Shown: positions 28,232 to 37,037 of the stretch, piece by piece
How positions within the stretch are numbered: position 1 is the first letter of the stretch
Layout: the number at the start of each line of letters is the position of its first letter
Source: Mariniblastus sp.
Lineage (GTDB): Bacteria > Planctomycetota > Planctomycetia > Pirellulales > Pirellulaceae
Assembly: GCA_029251085.1 (NCBI GenBank)
Contig: JAQXDZ010000119.1
Coordinates: 152,296-216,295, forward strand
Reading direction: 5' to 3'
Length of the DNA stretch: 64,000 bases
Translations under genes and position numbers: made by a program
The notes under the pieces: model-generated
Database searches by the model: none
What the model saw: the letters and a program-made list of their open reading frames with translations, nothing else
Told to the model about the DNA's origin: nothing

Positions 28232-29533
28232 TTAAGCCGGCAAAACCGGCTTTGCGCTCGGTCGCCTTGCGTAGGCGAGAAGGGAAACACCCAGAATAAT
28301 CATGGCGACACTGATTAATTGAGAAATCGTAAGCCCAGTACCAAGCTGACCTTTTTCGTCGATGCGAATCAATTCCATCAAAAATCGACCGACTGAATAG
28401 AGAATCAACATCAAGGCAAACACCTCTCCATCGTATTTCCTAATCGTCCAGTAAAACCACAGGACAAGGCACAATAAGAATGCGTTAATTGCACTGTAGA
28501 TTTGCGTTGGATAGACCGCCCTCGAGCGAGCTGGCAGATCAGCCACAGGCACTGTAATCGATGGTGCTCCTACTCCATCGTTACGATTGCTTTCCAGAGA
28601 GATCAAAAGCGCTATCGACTCCGAACCATCCTGTTTCTCGAAACGAATGTACCGCTCGTCAGGGGCGTTGATTGAAAACTCGTCGCCCACTTGCAGCCCC
28701 TGCTCTGCCGCCGGACTGCCTGCCTCAATCGACTCGGCAATCCAGCGAAAACCAGAATTCGAATCAAGATTTTCCGTCGCTTTGATCCCAATTAAAGCAC
28801 CATTATTTAACTGCGCCATATAAGGCGGTGACCCCGGCGGAAAGGTTACACTTGGCAGTGGAGCCTCGCAGATTCCTCCGTAACAGCAGCCGTTCATCAA
28901 ACAACCCAACCGACCAATCGCCAACCCAAGTGCCATCCCGGGAGCAATCAGGTCCGCAGTTTTAGCGAGCGGCAGTTTATTGAATTTCAGATAAGCCACC
29001 CCGGCAATCATTCCACCGATCAAACTACCGTAAACAACAAGCCCTCCCTTGGTCATGTCGACTACTGCCAGCAGGAGTTGCCCAAACGATGCGCCATTGG
29101 CAAGAAAAACATCAGATTTTTGAATTACGTAGAAAATCCGAGCGCCGGCAATGCCAACGAGAATCATCCAAAAACCCAGGCTAATGACCTGATCAGAAGT
29201 AAGCCCAATGCACGGAGCTCGAAAGATCCCCAGTGCGAATCCTGAAACAATGGCACACACCAGAAAAATACCGTAACCGCGGATCGCAAGTCCGATGGTA
29301 ATCGCTGGTCCTGTTGGATCCTCCGGGTTAATTCCAGAAATCTCAAGGACCGGCAAAACGAAATGAATCATCAATGCCACCGCAGCGAAAACGGGGACGA
29401 AACTCCAAGTCTCCTGGCCGGAACCGTGTTTCATCCACAGAAATCCGAGAACTGCGACGCCAATGATTAGCCAGGCAGCCAACAAAGGTCCTTCAAACAC
29501 CCAATGCGGAATAAAAATTAGTGTTTGATTCAT
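28232..29533 (-). CDS. lgt: Prolipoprotein diacylglyceryl transferase with inserted PDZ-like domain
   Basis: Lgt moves diacylglycerol from phosphatidylglycerol to the lipobox cysteine of prolipoproteins. The protein of 433 residues shows the Lgt membrane core: IRGYG early on, GGLVVYGSLIGGMIAG, the signature LAIGRLGCLMNGCCYGG and the later YPTQIYSA with two final helices (GRFLMELIR). Between the signature and YPTQIYSA is an extra segment of roughly 100 residues (about 28530-28840) containing AGSPAAEQGLQVGDEF, the hallmark of a PDZ domain. Typical Lgt is about 270-300 residues, so the excess is largely this insertion. The ATG at 29533 (MNQTLIFIPHW) is preferred to the longer frame. Confidence 0.92.
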   Translation of the reverse strand: MNQTLIFIPHWVFEGPLLAAWLIIGVAVLGFLWMKHGSGQETWSFVPVFAAVALMIHFVLPVLEISGINPEDPTGPAITIGLAIRGYGIFLVCAIVSGFALGIFRAPCIGLTSDQVISLGFWMILVGIAGARIFYVIQKSDVFLANGASFGQLLLAVVDMTKGGLVVYGSLIGGMIAGVAYLKFNKLPLAKTADLIAPGMALGLAIGRLGCLMNGCCYGGICEAPLPSVTFPPGSPPYMAQLNNGALIGIKATENLDSNSGFRWIAESIEAGSPAAEQGLQVGDEFSINAPDERYIRFEKQDGSESIALLISLESNRNDGVGAPSITVPVADLPARSRAVYPTQIYSAINAFLLCLVLWFYWTIRKYDGEVFALMLILYSVGRFLMELIRIDEKGQLGTGLTISQLISVAMIILGVSLLAYARRPSAKPVLPA

Positions 29534-29692
29534 ACTTGTTTTCTCAATTAATCCAACCGCTCCGCCAACCAATCTCGGTTCGCCGCACGTTCCTGTTGCC
29601 CAAATTAGAACCGAAAGTTAACGGTTTCGCCTAGAGTAGTTTGAATCCACGGAGCGTTCCGCAGCTTCACCGCAAAATCTGTCATTGAACAA

Positions 29693-30547
29693 TCAATCCT
29701 CCGAGAATACCCAATTGTCAAGTAATCGAGTTTCACCAACATAAGCTGCAATTAATCCGACCGCCGGCAAAACAATCGGATCAGCCATCTCCAAAGAATC
29801 GGGATGAGCAATGATCGCATAATCAATCCGTTCCACACCAGAATCAATTAGCATTTGCCTCATCTCAGTAACCACCTCAAATCCGTCTCGTTGCCCCGCT
29901 TGAATCTGAGCCTCAACGTGGAGGAGTGTTCGATTTAACGACAAGGCAATTGTTCGCTGTTCGGTTGTCAGAAACACATTCCTAGAACTCAAAGCCAATC
30001 CATCTTGATCCCGAATAATTGGACATACCTTAATTTCCGTCGGGACATTTAAATCTCGAACCATCTGTCGGATTACCATCGCCTGCTGATAATCCTTTTG
30101 CCCAAAATAAGCTCGATCCGCGCAAGTCATATTTAAGAGCTTAAGAACTACCGTCACGACACCGCCAAAATGGGTAGGTCGAAACTCCCCCTCGAGACGA
30201 CGGGCAACCGCCGGGGGCGTAACACTCGTTGTGAAATCCGCTGGATACATCTCTTCTGGACCGGGCGCGAAAACGTAGCCAACGCCCTCGGCAGCGAGTC
30301 GCTCGATGTCGCTTTCCAATGTCCTCGGATAGCGTGATAAATCTTCTTGAGGCGCGAACTGTGTGGGATTTAAAAAGACCGTAGCGATCGTCTCGTCATT
30401 CTCTGCCAGCGAAGCCCCCGCCAAGCTCAGATGCCCTTCGTGCAACGCCCCCATCGTTGGAACAACACCAATGGTGCGGCAACTTTTCCTCAATCCTTGC
30501 ACGATTTCAGAAAGCTCCGCGACAGTGGATATAATTTCAACCTTCAA
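29693..30547 (-). CDS. panC: Pantothenate synthetase
   Basis: Joins pantoate and beta-alanine with ATP to make pantothenate, the precursor of coenzyme A. The protein of 284 residues has the nucleotidyl-transferase motif VPTMGALHEGHLSL (residues 29-42), VFLNPTQFAPQEDLSRYPR, YFGQKDYQQ and the C-terminal KMSKS-like region (DGLALSSRN). The start is an unusual TTG at 30547, supported by a GAGGAG ribosome binding site six bases upstream and by the absence of any ATG before the first motif. panB and panD are not in the window. Confidence 0.96.
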   Translation of the reverse strand: MKVEIISTVAELSEIVQGLRKSCRTIGVVPTMGALHEGHLSLAGASLAENDETIATVFLNPTQFAPQEDLSRYPRTLESDIERLAAEGVGYVFAPGPEEMYPADFTTSVTPPAVARRLEGEFRPTHFGGVVTVVLKLLNMTCADRAYFGQKDYQQAMVIRQMVRDLNVPTEIKVCPIIRDQDGLALSSRNVFLTTEQRTIALSLNRTLLHVEAQIQAGQRDGFEVVTEMRQMLIDSGVERIDYAIIAHPDSLEMADPIVLPAVGLIAAYVGETRLLDNWVFSED

Positions 30548-30853
30548 AATAACTCCTCAGACAAACTGCGGGGAAAATGCACGCTCGAGAAATTTCAATC
30601 GAGCATCTCGTTTTTTTTCGGTTTCTTGGGACAAATAGCAAACCAAAGCATAGAAAAATAAAAACGCGAGCGAATAATAGACAACAGAATCAGGACGGCG
30701 GTAAGTACCAATTGTTAGGATTAAACGTGTTGAGGCGAAGGTAGAATTTAATTTCTATCAGACAGGCGATAATAGAGAATAGGGCGAGAAATACGGTATA
30801 CTGAGACAGATGCCATTAGGCATCGATTTTGAACAAAGCTGCCAGAGGCGAAT
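30548..30853. other. Divergent intergenic region panC / squalene-cyclase-like gene
   Basis: Holds both upstream regions. On the plus strand a TATACT -10 candidate (30797-30802) is followed by a hairpin with a perfect 6-bp stem and a four-base loop (GATGCC...GGCATC, 30809-30824) that would sit at the very 5' end of the mRNA. No good -35 is visible. Confidence 0.4.
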
Positions 30854-32404
30854 ATGAACCCAAAACCACCCAGCCCAACAAACGATCCCCAACCGGAGAA
30901 TCAAGAGAATTCCGAAGAGGGCTTGGACGATAATGAAGGCGGGAGTCGGTTTCTACTATTCAACGTCATGCCAAGCTGGTTGGTGAGCTTTCTGTGTCAT
31001 ATTGCAATTATTATCGTTCTCGCGATCCTGGTCATGCCCACGAAAGAGAGCAAAGTCGTCTCCCTTCAGGCGGGAGAACAAGCGGCCGAATCTCTCGATT
31101 CCTTCGAAATGAATTTCGACACCCTGGACTTCAATGTTGAAGAAGCCGTCGAGCAGGAATTTTCTGAACAGGAAACAACGGAAGTCACCGAAATGGTAGA
31201 CACCGCACTTCCAGAGGCCGACGTCGATTTTGGGAACATCCTCGGCGCAGACGAAGTCGCACTTGAATCCGAAATGCTTGGCGCACTTGAAACAGCCGAC
31301 ATGAGTTCGGAGACATCAAGTCGCTCCGGCAACTCCAAAGGGCAACTGCTAAAAGAATACGGTGGCAACTCGGCTTCCGAAGAATCCGTCGCACTCGCTC
31401 TCAAATGGATTGTCAAACATCAGTTACCCGATGGTGGCTGGAGCCTCGATCACACCATGGGGCCAGGCAATTTCAGAGACAGTCCGGACCCGGGTACCAT
31501 TCCGCAGGCTCGGGGCGCCGCTACCGCACTCGCAATTTTGCCGTTGCTCGGCGCGGGTCATACCCATCAGACCGGTGAGTATAAAGACGAAGTCCGCCGA
31601 GGCTTAAAATTCCTGATGTATCGCGCCAAACGAGCTCAACGCGGTCTGTCCTATTTAGAACCGGGCGGAAGCATGTATTCGCATGGCCTAGTCTCGATCG
31701 CACTTTGCGAAGCCTACGCGATGACCAAAGATCCTGAATTGGTGAACTACGCCCAAGGGAGCCTGTGGTATATCGAACAAGCTCAGGATCCCGTTGGCGG
31801 TGGCTGGAGATATCAGCCGAGGCAACCTGGCGATACCTCGGCAGTCGGCTGGCAATTAATGGCTTTAAAAAGTGGAAAAATTTCTGGTCTGGCGATCCAA
31901 CCCAAGACCTACAAATTGGTCGAGAAATTTCTGGATAGCGTTTCGACTAGCGGCGGCGCGTTTTATGGATACGCCGGACCACCCGTCGGCACGCCAGCCA
32001 ATGCCTGCACAGCTGTCGGCCTCTTATGCCGCATGTACATGGGATGGGACAAAGAGGTCCCTGGCCTCGGTCGCGGAATCGACGCCCTTGCCGAACGAGG
32101 ACCAAGCATGGCGTCGAAAACATCCGCCGACATGTATTACAACTACTACGCCACCCAGGCAATGAAGCACATTGGTGGCAAAAAGTGGAAGAATTGGAAC
32201 ACGAAAATGCGTGATTTCCTCGTAAAATCCCAAGACACCGAAGGGAACATGGCGGGGAGCTGGCATTTCGACAACGGACATGCTGCTGACCGTGGTGGCC
32301 GCCTTTACTCAACTTCGCTCGCCTGCATGACGCTCGAAGTCTACTATCGGTACCTGCCACTTTACGGTGACAAAGCAGCCAACGACGAATTCCCGCTCGA
32401 TTGA
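30854..32404 (+). CDS. Membrane-anchored protein with squalene-cyclase/prenyltransferase-like repeats
   Basis: A protein of 516 residues. It has a short cytoplasmic N terminus, one membrane helix (about residues 37-60, WLVSFLCHIAIIIVLAILVM) and an acidic extracytoplasmic linker (about 80-165). An alpha/alpha-barrel follows, with QW-like repeats (GGWSLD, GGWRYQPRQPGDTSAVGWQLMAL). This is the fold of squalene/hopene cyclases and prenyltransferase beta subunits. The DxDD acid motif of hopene cyclases is not visible, so cyclase activity is doubtful; the barrel may instead bind a ligand or protein. The C terminus is short after YYRYLPLYG. Confidence 0.8.
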   Translation: MNPKPPSPTNDPQPENQENSEEGLDDNEGGSRFLLFNVMPSWLVSFLCHIAIIIVLAILVMPTKESKVVSLQAGEQAAESLDSFEMNFDTLDFNVEEAVEQEFSEQETTEVTEMVDTALPEADVDFGNILGADEVALESEMLGALETADMSSETSSRSGNSKGQLLKEYGGNSASEESVALALKWIVKHQLPDGGWSLDHTMGPGNFRDSPDPGTIPQARGAATALAILPLLGAGHTHQTGEYKDEVRRGLKFLMYRAKRAQRGLSYLEPGGSMYSHGLVSIALCEAYAMTKDPELVNYAQGSLWYIEQAQDPVGGGWRYQPRQPGDTSAVGWQLMALKSGKISGLAIQPKTYKLVEKFLDSVSTSGGAFYGYAGPPVGTPANACTAVGLLCRMYMGWDKEVPGLGRGIDALAERGPSMASKTSADMYYNYYATQAMKHIGGKKWKNWNTKMRDFLVKSQDTEGNMAGSWHFDNGHAADRGGRLYSTSLACMTLEVYYRYLPLYGDKAANDEFPLD

Positions 32405-32495
32405 TTGCCCTTCTGGTTCCCTGGCAAAATTAACGAAGCAACGAAGCCGTCCAACTGCCGGAGCAGACCTTTCAGTGCCTAAAAATCACTGGCGA

Positions 32496-33614
32496 CTACC
32501 AGCGAAAAAGACAAGCGCCCCAAGTTAATCCAGCACCGAATCCTACCATCAGAACATTGTCCCCTGGTTTGATTCGACCCTGCTCTAACGCCTCGGCGAT
32601 TGCAATTGGAATGCTCGCAGCCGAAGTATTTCCGTAACGATCCAAATTGACGAAGACTTTTTCTTTTTCGATTCCCAACTCGTCAACGGCTGCGTCAATG
32701 ATCCTGACGTTTGCCTGATGTGGGATAAAAAGATCGATGTCCGACAAAGCTAGATTCGCTTTTTCAAGCATTTCGTTCACAATCTCAGGAATCAAACGAA
32801 CAGCCCACTTAAAAACTGTCCGCCCATCCATCACTAAGTATTGTTCTTTGCGATCAAGCACTTCCTGGCTAAGTGGTTTTTTAGAACCACCACCGGGAGC
32901 CTTGAGTGCATTTCCCAATCCTCCTTCCGATGCCAAGCGATAAGCCAGAATCCCTGATGCGGCAGACTCGTCGGCCGTGTCATCAGCAGAGATTAATACA
33001 GCGCCCGCACCATCCCCAAAGAGCGGGTAGGTCTTTTTATCCTCCGGGTTCATCAACATCGTGAGTGTCTCAGCACCAATCACCAAGGCATTGCGACTGC
33101 AACCCGTTTTGACCGCCTGACTCGCTGTTACCAAACCGTACATAAAACCGGAACACGCAGCATTTAAATCGTAGGCCGCCGCGGTACAACCGAGGTGCGA
33201 CTGGACAATACAAGCCGTCGACGGGGTTGGGTAATCCGGCGTCACCGTGGCGACGATGATCAAATCAACCTCGCTGGCAGCTACACCTGCTCTCTCAAGA
33301 CACTGCTCAGCGGCTCGAATCGCCATATCGCTGGTCGACTCTCCATCGGCAACGTGGTAACGACCCTGAATTCCAGTCCGCTGGTAAATCCAATCAGCGT
33401 CGCACCCCAGTGCATTAAGCGCCTCGTTGGGAACCCACTTGGAACCGGGGCTTACTCCAGCACCAACAACTTTAATACCTAATAACTTCGAAGTTAAAGG
33501 CGGCTTTTTCTTGGCAACCGAAACACGTCCAACAAAGACCTTCCTCTCAAGCTCTGCTGGACCACGTGATGGGCGAATACTCAGCCTCTGTGACTTTTCG
33601 TCGAGATACGGCAT
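32496..33614 (-). CDS. fabH: 3-oxoacyl-[acyl-carrier-protein] synthase III
   Basis: Starts fatty acid synthesis by condensing acetyl-CoA with malonyl-ACP. The Cys-His-Asn triad is intact: C154 in AACSGFMYG, H299 in IPHQANVRI and N329 in DRYGNTSAAS. The protein is 372 residues, about 45 longer than usual at the N terminus, because the core starts at LLGIKVVGAGV. No internal ATG or GTG fits better, so the extension seems real. Other fab genes and acpP are not adjacent. Confidence 0.94.
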   Translation of the reverse strand: MPYLDEKSQRLSIRPSRGPAELERKVFVGRVSVAKKKPPLTSKLLGIKVVGAGVSPGSKWVPNEALNALGCDADWIYQRTGIQGRYHVADGESTSDMAIRAAEQCLERAGVAASEVDLIIVATVTPDYPTPSTACIVQSHLGCTAAAYDLNAACSGFMYGLVTASQAVKTGCSRNALVIGAETLTMLMNPEDKKTYPLFGDGAGAVLISADDTADESAASGILAYRLASEGGLGNALKAPGGGSKKPLSQEVLDRKEQYLVMDGRTVFKWAVRLIPEIVNEMLEKANLALSDIDLFIPHQANVRIIDAAVDELGIEKEKVFVNLDRYGNTSAASIPIAIAEALEQGRIKPGDNVLMVGFGAGLTWGACLFRW

Positions 33615-34031
33615 AGGATTTGGAGCTTAGTGGCTCTCGCCCAAAGGATGTTTGATTTGGAGACCGATGAAATTTAATCCAACAGCAACCTCAAGATAAA
33701 AGCTGCTTCGGCGACTCATAGGAATACCACATTTTGGAAATTACTCCGAGACCAGTCCAGCCGGGTGCCCAAGGAGCGTTTTGAACAGATTTTGAACACT
33801 CTTCGTAAATCCAGCCCAGCCCGCAAACGCACCATTAATCGCCTATCTTCTATTCTGACAATGACTTAGGCATTATCCGAATAAGTTCACATTAAGAAGG
33901 TCAACTGGAAAAGGAGCAACAATAACCCCCCTTTTGGGGGTATCAAAACTATGTCAATTCGATAGATTAGTGGCTCGCCGTAACGGAAAACGATTTCATT
34001 AATCCTGATCTTTGAAAAAGCGAAATAACGT
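33615..34031. other. Divergent intergenic region fabH / NRDE gene
   Basis: About 417 bases without a recognisable gene. A short C/G hairpin (ACCCCC-CTTTT-GGGGGT, 33925-33941) lies about 90 bases before the NRDE-family start. It lacks a T run on either strand, so it is more likely a leader structure than a terminator. Confidence 0.4.
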
Positions 34032-34805
34032 ATGAGCCTACTGGCAATCGTATATCATTTAGTTCCGGAAGCTCCAATTTTGGTTGCTTACAACCGGGAA
34101 GAACCTCTCGACCGAATTTGTCCTGCACCTTCGATTCAATCTGGCAAACCTCGTATTTTAGCGAGTATAGACCAGCAAACCGGCGGAACATACCTCGGTA
34201 TGAACCAGGACGGGATGTTTGTGGGAGTAGTTAGGCGTAAAAAGTACGATACGCCTATGAATCCGAGGTCCCGTGGTGCTCTGACTCGAGAAATGCTTAA
34301 GTGCAACTCGGCGCAAGCGGCGGTCGATTTTGCACTCGAGGAACTCCATTCGGGCCAATACGGCGGGGCCAATTTTTGTGTCGCCGACCCGGATTCGGGC
34401 TGGATGATCCATTCGAGAAACGAAACCGATGTCACGGAACTGCAGCAAGGACTGTGTATCATCGGCGATCGTGACATGAACGACCCGCAGGACGAGCGAG
34501 CTGCAATGGCTCAACGTCTGTTGACCCTCCAAACACTTGATTCTCCAGTCAAGTTTTTGGCCGTCGCCAGCAAAGTCCTCGCGAGAACTCCAACCGCACC
34601 AGGTCGACCAAGCATGGTCGTCAAAGAAAAAGACTACGGTACGGTCAGCTCAACATTAATCTCACTTGGCGTGAAACCACGGGATGCGATTTATCAGTAT
34701 TCCAATGGCTCACCTGATGAATCTAAGTTCGAAGACTATTCACCATTGCTTCGCGATATCCTTAGCCGCGGGCTCCGAGAATCAAGAACAAAAGCGGAAG
34801 TCTGA
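34032..34805 (+). CDS. NRDE (TANGO2-like) family protein
   Basis: A protein of 257 residues of the NRDE/TANGO2 family, named for an Asn-Arg-Asp-Glu motif at the N terminus. Here the motif reads NREE (LVAYNREEPLDR), a conservative change. The N terminus (MSLLAIVYHL) and the following GGTYLGMNQDGMFVGVVRR segment fit the family, which has an Ntn-hydrolase-like fold without proven bacterial activity. Eukaryotic TANGO2 is linked to lipid and haem handling. It is monocistronic with a strong terminator. Confidence 0.82.
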   Translation: MSLLAIVYHLVPEAPILVAYNREEPLDRICPAPSIQSGKPRILASIDQQTGGTYLGMNQDGMFVGVVRRKKYDTPMNPRSRGALTREMLKCNSAQAAVDFALEELHSGQYGGANFCVADPDSGWMIHSRNETDVTELQQGLCIIGDRDMNDPQDERAAMAQRLLTLQTLDSPVKFLAVASKVLARTPTAPGRPSMVVKEKDYGTVSSTLISLGVKPRDAIYQYSNGSPDESKFEDYSPLLRDILSRGLRESRTKAEV

Positions 34806-34837
34806 AATCAGATACGCTGAGAATTAACATAAATCAG

Positions 34838-34868
34838 AAAAGCGGCCGATCTTTCGGCCGCTTTTTTT
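34838..34868 (+). terminator. Intrinsic terminator of the NRDE-family gene
   Basis: A GC-rich stem (arms 34841-34849 and 34854-34862) is followed by a run of T ending at 34868 on the plus strand, about 35 bases past the stop codon. Confidence 0.88.
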
Positions 34869-34951
34869 ATTGACGAAACATTGCAATTGTCTTGGAACAA
34901 ATCCCTCATTAATCATGCTTTCAAGGGCGTATCGCAATATTCCTTTGGCCG

Positions 34952-35713
34952 TCATTTTTCACTACGCAATTCCAAAGCCTCTAAAAACTCGTAGGAAGGT
35001 TGCTTGGTAGGTACTCGTTGCTCCATCAATTCCTGGGATTCATCCGGTGTAGCGAGCCGGCAAAGCAAAGCGTTCACTTCCTTTCCCACCTCAATCGCAG
35101 CCCCGGTCTTTCGCAATACATACGCAATTTTCTGAGCTTGATCGCGCGGAATCTCAAGTTGTGCGGCAAGCTGCTTGGTCGTGAAAGGCTCTGGGAGATC
35201 ACTGGGTAACAATTGATGCAGATCTTCGAGAGTCCGAAAAAAACAGGCATCCTCTAATTCAAGAATCTGACGATCGTGAACAATAAAATCGTTGGACCGC
35301 TTTCTTCTTCGCCGACCATGACCGGGATATCGAATTTCTTCAATTTGAATCATCGGAGTAATCAGCGTGAGATTGGGATGCGGAAAAACACGCGTGAAGT
35401 AAATCAGTTCATCAAACAAATCAAGAATCGATCCTTTTGTTGGGCTCCAACGCCGATCAATCTCCTCGCCTCCCTTTTTATTGAGCTTGATCAGACGCTT
35501 TCGCATGACCAACGGTTTCACCACTTCAACGGTATACCCGTCTTCTAGCAGTCGCTGTATTTTGTCGCGAATCGAAGCGAGGCCACTCCGCTGGATTTCA
35601 ATCAGCCGATGCCCACAAACAACGTCGATTCGATAGTTACCCAATTTAACTTCAAGATGCGCACCAGGATCACAAAACTCGTCTTTCAACTGCCGGTGAA
35701 GTGTTGTTTCCAT
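34952..35713 (-). CDS. Putative PD-(D/E)XK-type nuclease with winged-helix C terminus
   Basis: A protein of 253 residues with no named family that I recognise. The N terminus resembles PD-(D/E)XK folds of the CoiA kind: HLEVKLGNYRIDVVCGHRLIEIQRS supplies an early Glu, the Asp of YRID and an E-x-Q pair in place of the usual E-x-K. IRDKIQRLL and a YTVEVVKPLV strand follow. After a basic loop (GRRRRKRSN), residues of about 170-225 read as a winged-helix domain (FTTKQLAAQLEIPRDQAQKIAYVLRKTGAAIEVGK). I chose the ATG at 35713 over a GTG 13 codons upstream. DNA binding and cleavage are inferred only. Confidence 0.65.
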   Translation of the reverse strand: METTLHRQLKDEFCDPGAHLEVKLGNYRIDVVCGHRLIEIQRSGLASIRDKIQRLLEDGYTVEVVKPLVMRKRLIKLNKKGGEEIDRRWSPTKGSILDLFDELIYFTRVFPHPNLTLITPMIQIEEIRYPGHGRRRRKRSNDFIVHDRQILELEDACFFRTLEDLHQLLPSDLPEPFTTKQLAAQLEIPRDQAQKIAYVLRKTGAAIEVGKEVNALLCRLATPDESQELMEQRVPTKQPSYEFLEALELRSEK

Positions 35714-35853
35714 TGGTTGCCCAAAAAGTAGGTTCTGATCTCTAACTATCACTCAAAGCACGCTCACACCCGTTTTATCGACGTTTATTTTTGCGCCCGT
35801 CAGTCGAATCACAATGACAGCATCGACAAACACGCTCTAGACCACAACTAAAG

Positions 35854-35883
35854 TTGACCCATATTTCGCAGCTTTGCTATACT
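35854..35883 (+). promoter_or_regulatory. Sigma70-like promoter for cysK
   Basis: TTGACC (35854-35859) and TATACT (35878-35883) are separated by 18 bases on the plus strand. The expected start near 35890 gives a leader of about 130 bases before cysK. Confidence 0.65.
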
Positions 35884-35932
35884 CCGTTCGGCGGCCAAAC
35901 AAATAGACTCAAGCTTACGAAGGGGGCGGTAA

Positions 35933-35968
35933 ATGACGATAGTTCTTACCATCCTTGGACGCCGCTGA
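35933..35968 (+). CDS. Possible 11-residue leader peptide upstream of cysK
   Basis: An ATG preceded by a strong ribosome binding site (AAGGGGG, seven bases upstream) opens an 11-codon frame, MTIVLTILGRR, that ends 52 bases before the cysK start. It lies within the predicted cysK leader transcript. It has no cysteine codon, so simple cysteine attenuation is not supported. It may act by translational coupling, or the site may be fortuitous. Confidence 0.3.
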   Translation: MTIVLTILGRR

Positions 35969-36020
35969 GTTCAAACCGGCTCCGCTCTAAAACTCACACC
36001 GCTTTTCAGGAAACCAAATC

Positions 36021-36986
36021 ATGTCTACGTCTACTTCGCGAGGAATCCTTGAGGAGATCACTCACTGCATTGGCAACACCCCGTTGGTTCGAATGCGACG
36101 AGTTACCGAAGGCTGTGTTGCAAGTGTTATTGCTAAAGTCGAAAACATGAATCCGCTGTGGAGCGTCAAAGATCGAATCGGACGGGCGATGATCGACGCC
36201 GCTGAGCGTGACGGCCTTATCAATTCTGAGACCACCATCATTGAGCCGACCAGTGGAAACACAGGAATCGCTTTAGCCTACGTTTGTGCTGCTCGTGGCT
36301 ACAAAATGCAGGTGACGATGCCGGATTCGATGTCAATCGAACGACGTAGACTCGTCATTGCACTTGGTGCCGAGGTGATCCTCACTCCCGGTGCCGAAGG
36401 AATGCCCGGAGCCATCCGAAAAGCAACGGAAATTGCCAATTCAGGCGGGAACTATTTCATGCCTCAGCAATTTAACAACCCGGCCAATCCGGAGGTTCAT
36501 CGCCGCACCACCGCCGAAGAAATTTGGCGGGACACCGAAGGACAAATCGATATCCTCGTGGCCGGGGTAGGAACTGGCGGGACAATCACCGGTTGCAGCG
36601 AAGCCTTAAAAGCCAAGAAACCCGAACTGGTTTCCATCGCAGTTGAACCTGCAACAAGCCCAGTCATCACGCAACGCAAGTCGGGAGAAGATCTGCTCCC
36701 CGGCAAACATAAAATCCAAGGGATTGGCGCTGGCTTTATCCCCGGCGTACTCAACGTTGACGTCATTGACGAAGTCGTAACCGTCACCGATGAGGAGTCA
36801 GTCGAAATGGCCAGAGCGATGGCAACCCAGGAAGGCCTCTTCTGCGGCATCAGTTGCGGAGCCGCCGCTTCGGCCGCCATCCAAGTAGCCAAGCGTCCTG
36901 AGAATGAAGGCAAAATGATCGTAGTCATACTTCCAGATCTTGGTGAGCGCTATCTGTCGACCAACCTCTATCCTTCGGGCGAGTAA
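36021..36986 (+). CDS. cysK: Cysteine synthase (O-acetylserine sulfhydrylase)
   Basis: A PLP enzyme that makes cysteine from O-acetylserine and sulfide. The protein of 321 residues has [13 protein letters not shown] near the start, the PLP lysine K50 in [11 protein letters not shown], the substrate loop [12 protein letters not shown], the PLP phosphate loop VGTGGTITG and [11 protein letters not shown]. The C terminus ends in the usual [11 protein letters not shown]. It has its own promoter and terminator, so it is monocistronic. The serine acetyltransferase gene is not in the window. Confidence 0.95.
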   Translation: MSTSTSRGILEEITHCIGNTPLVRMRRVTEGCVASVIAKVENMNPLWSVKDRIGRAMIDAAERDGLINSETTIIEPTSGNTGIALAYVCAARGYKMQVTMPDSMSIERRRLVIALGAEVILTPGAEGMPGAIRKATEIANSGGNYFMPQQFNNPANPEVHRRTTAEEIWRDTEGQIDILVAGVGTGGTITGCSEALKAKKPELVSIAVEPATSPVITQRKSGEDLLPGKHKIQGIGAGFIPGVLNVDVIDEVVTVTDEESVEMARAMATQEGLFCGISCGAAASAAIQVAKRPENEGKMIVVILPDLGERYLSTNLYPSGE

Positions 36987-37010
36987 GCTCAGCTAAAACT
37001 CAAACCTTTT

Positions 37011-37037
37011 ACGCCGGCAGTAAGCCGGCGTTTTTTT
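37011..37037 (+). terminator. Intrinsic terminator of cysK
   Basis: An 8-bp GC stem (37011-37018 and 37024-37031) with a five-base loop is followed by seven T on the plus strand. It lies between the convergent cysK and glnE stops; the minus-strand side has no T run. Confidence 0.9.
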
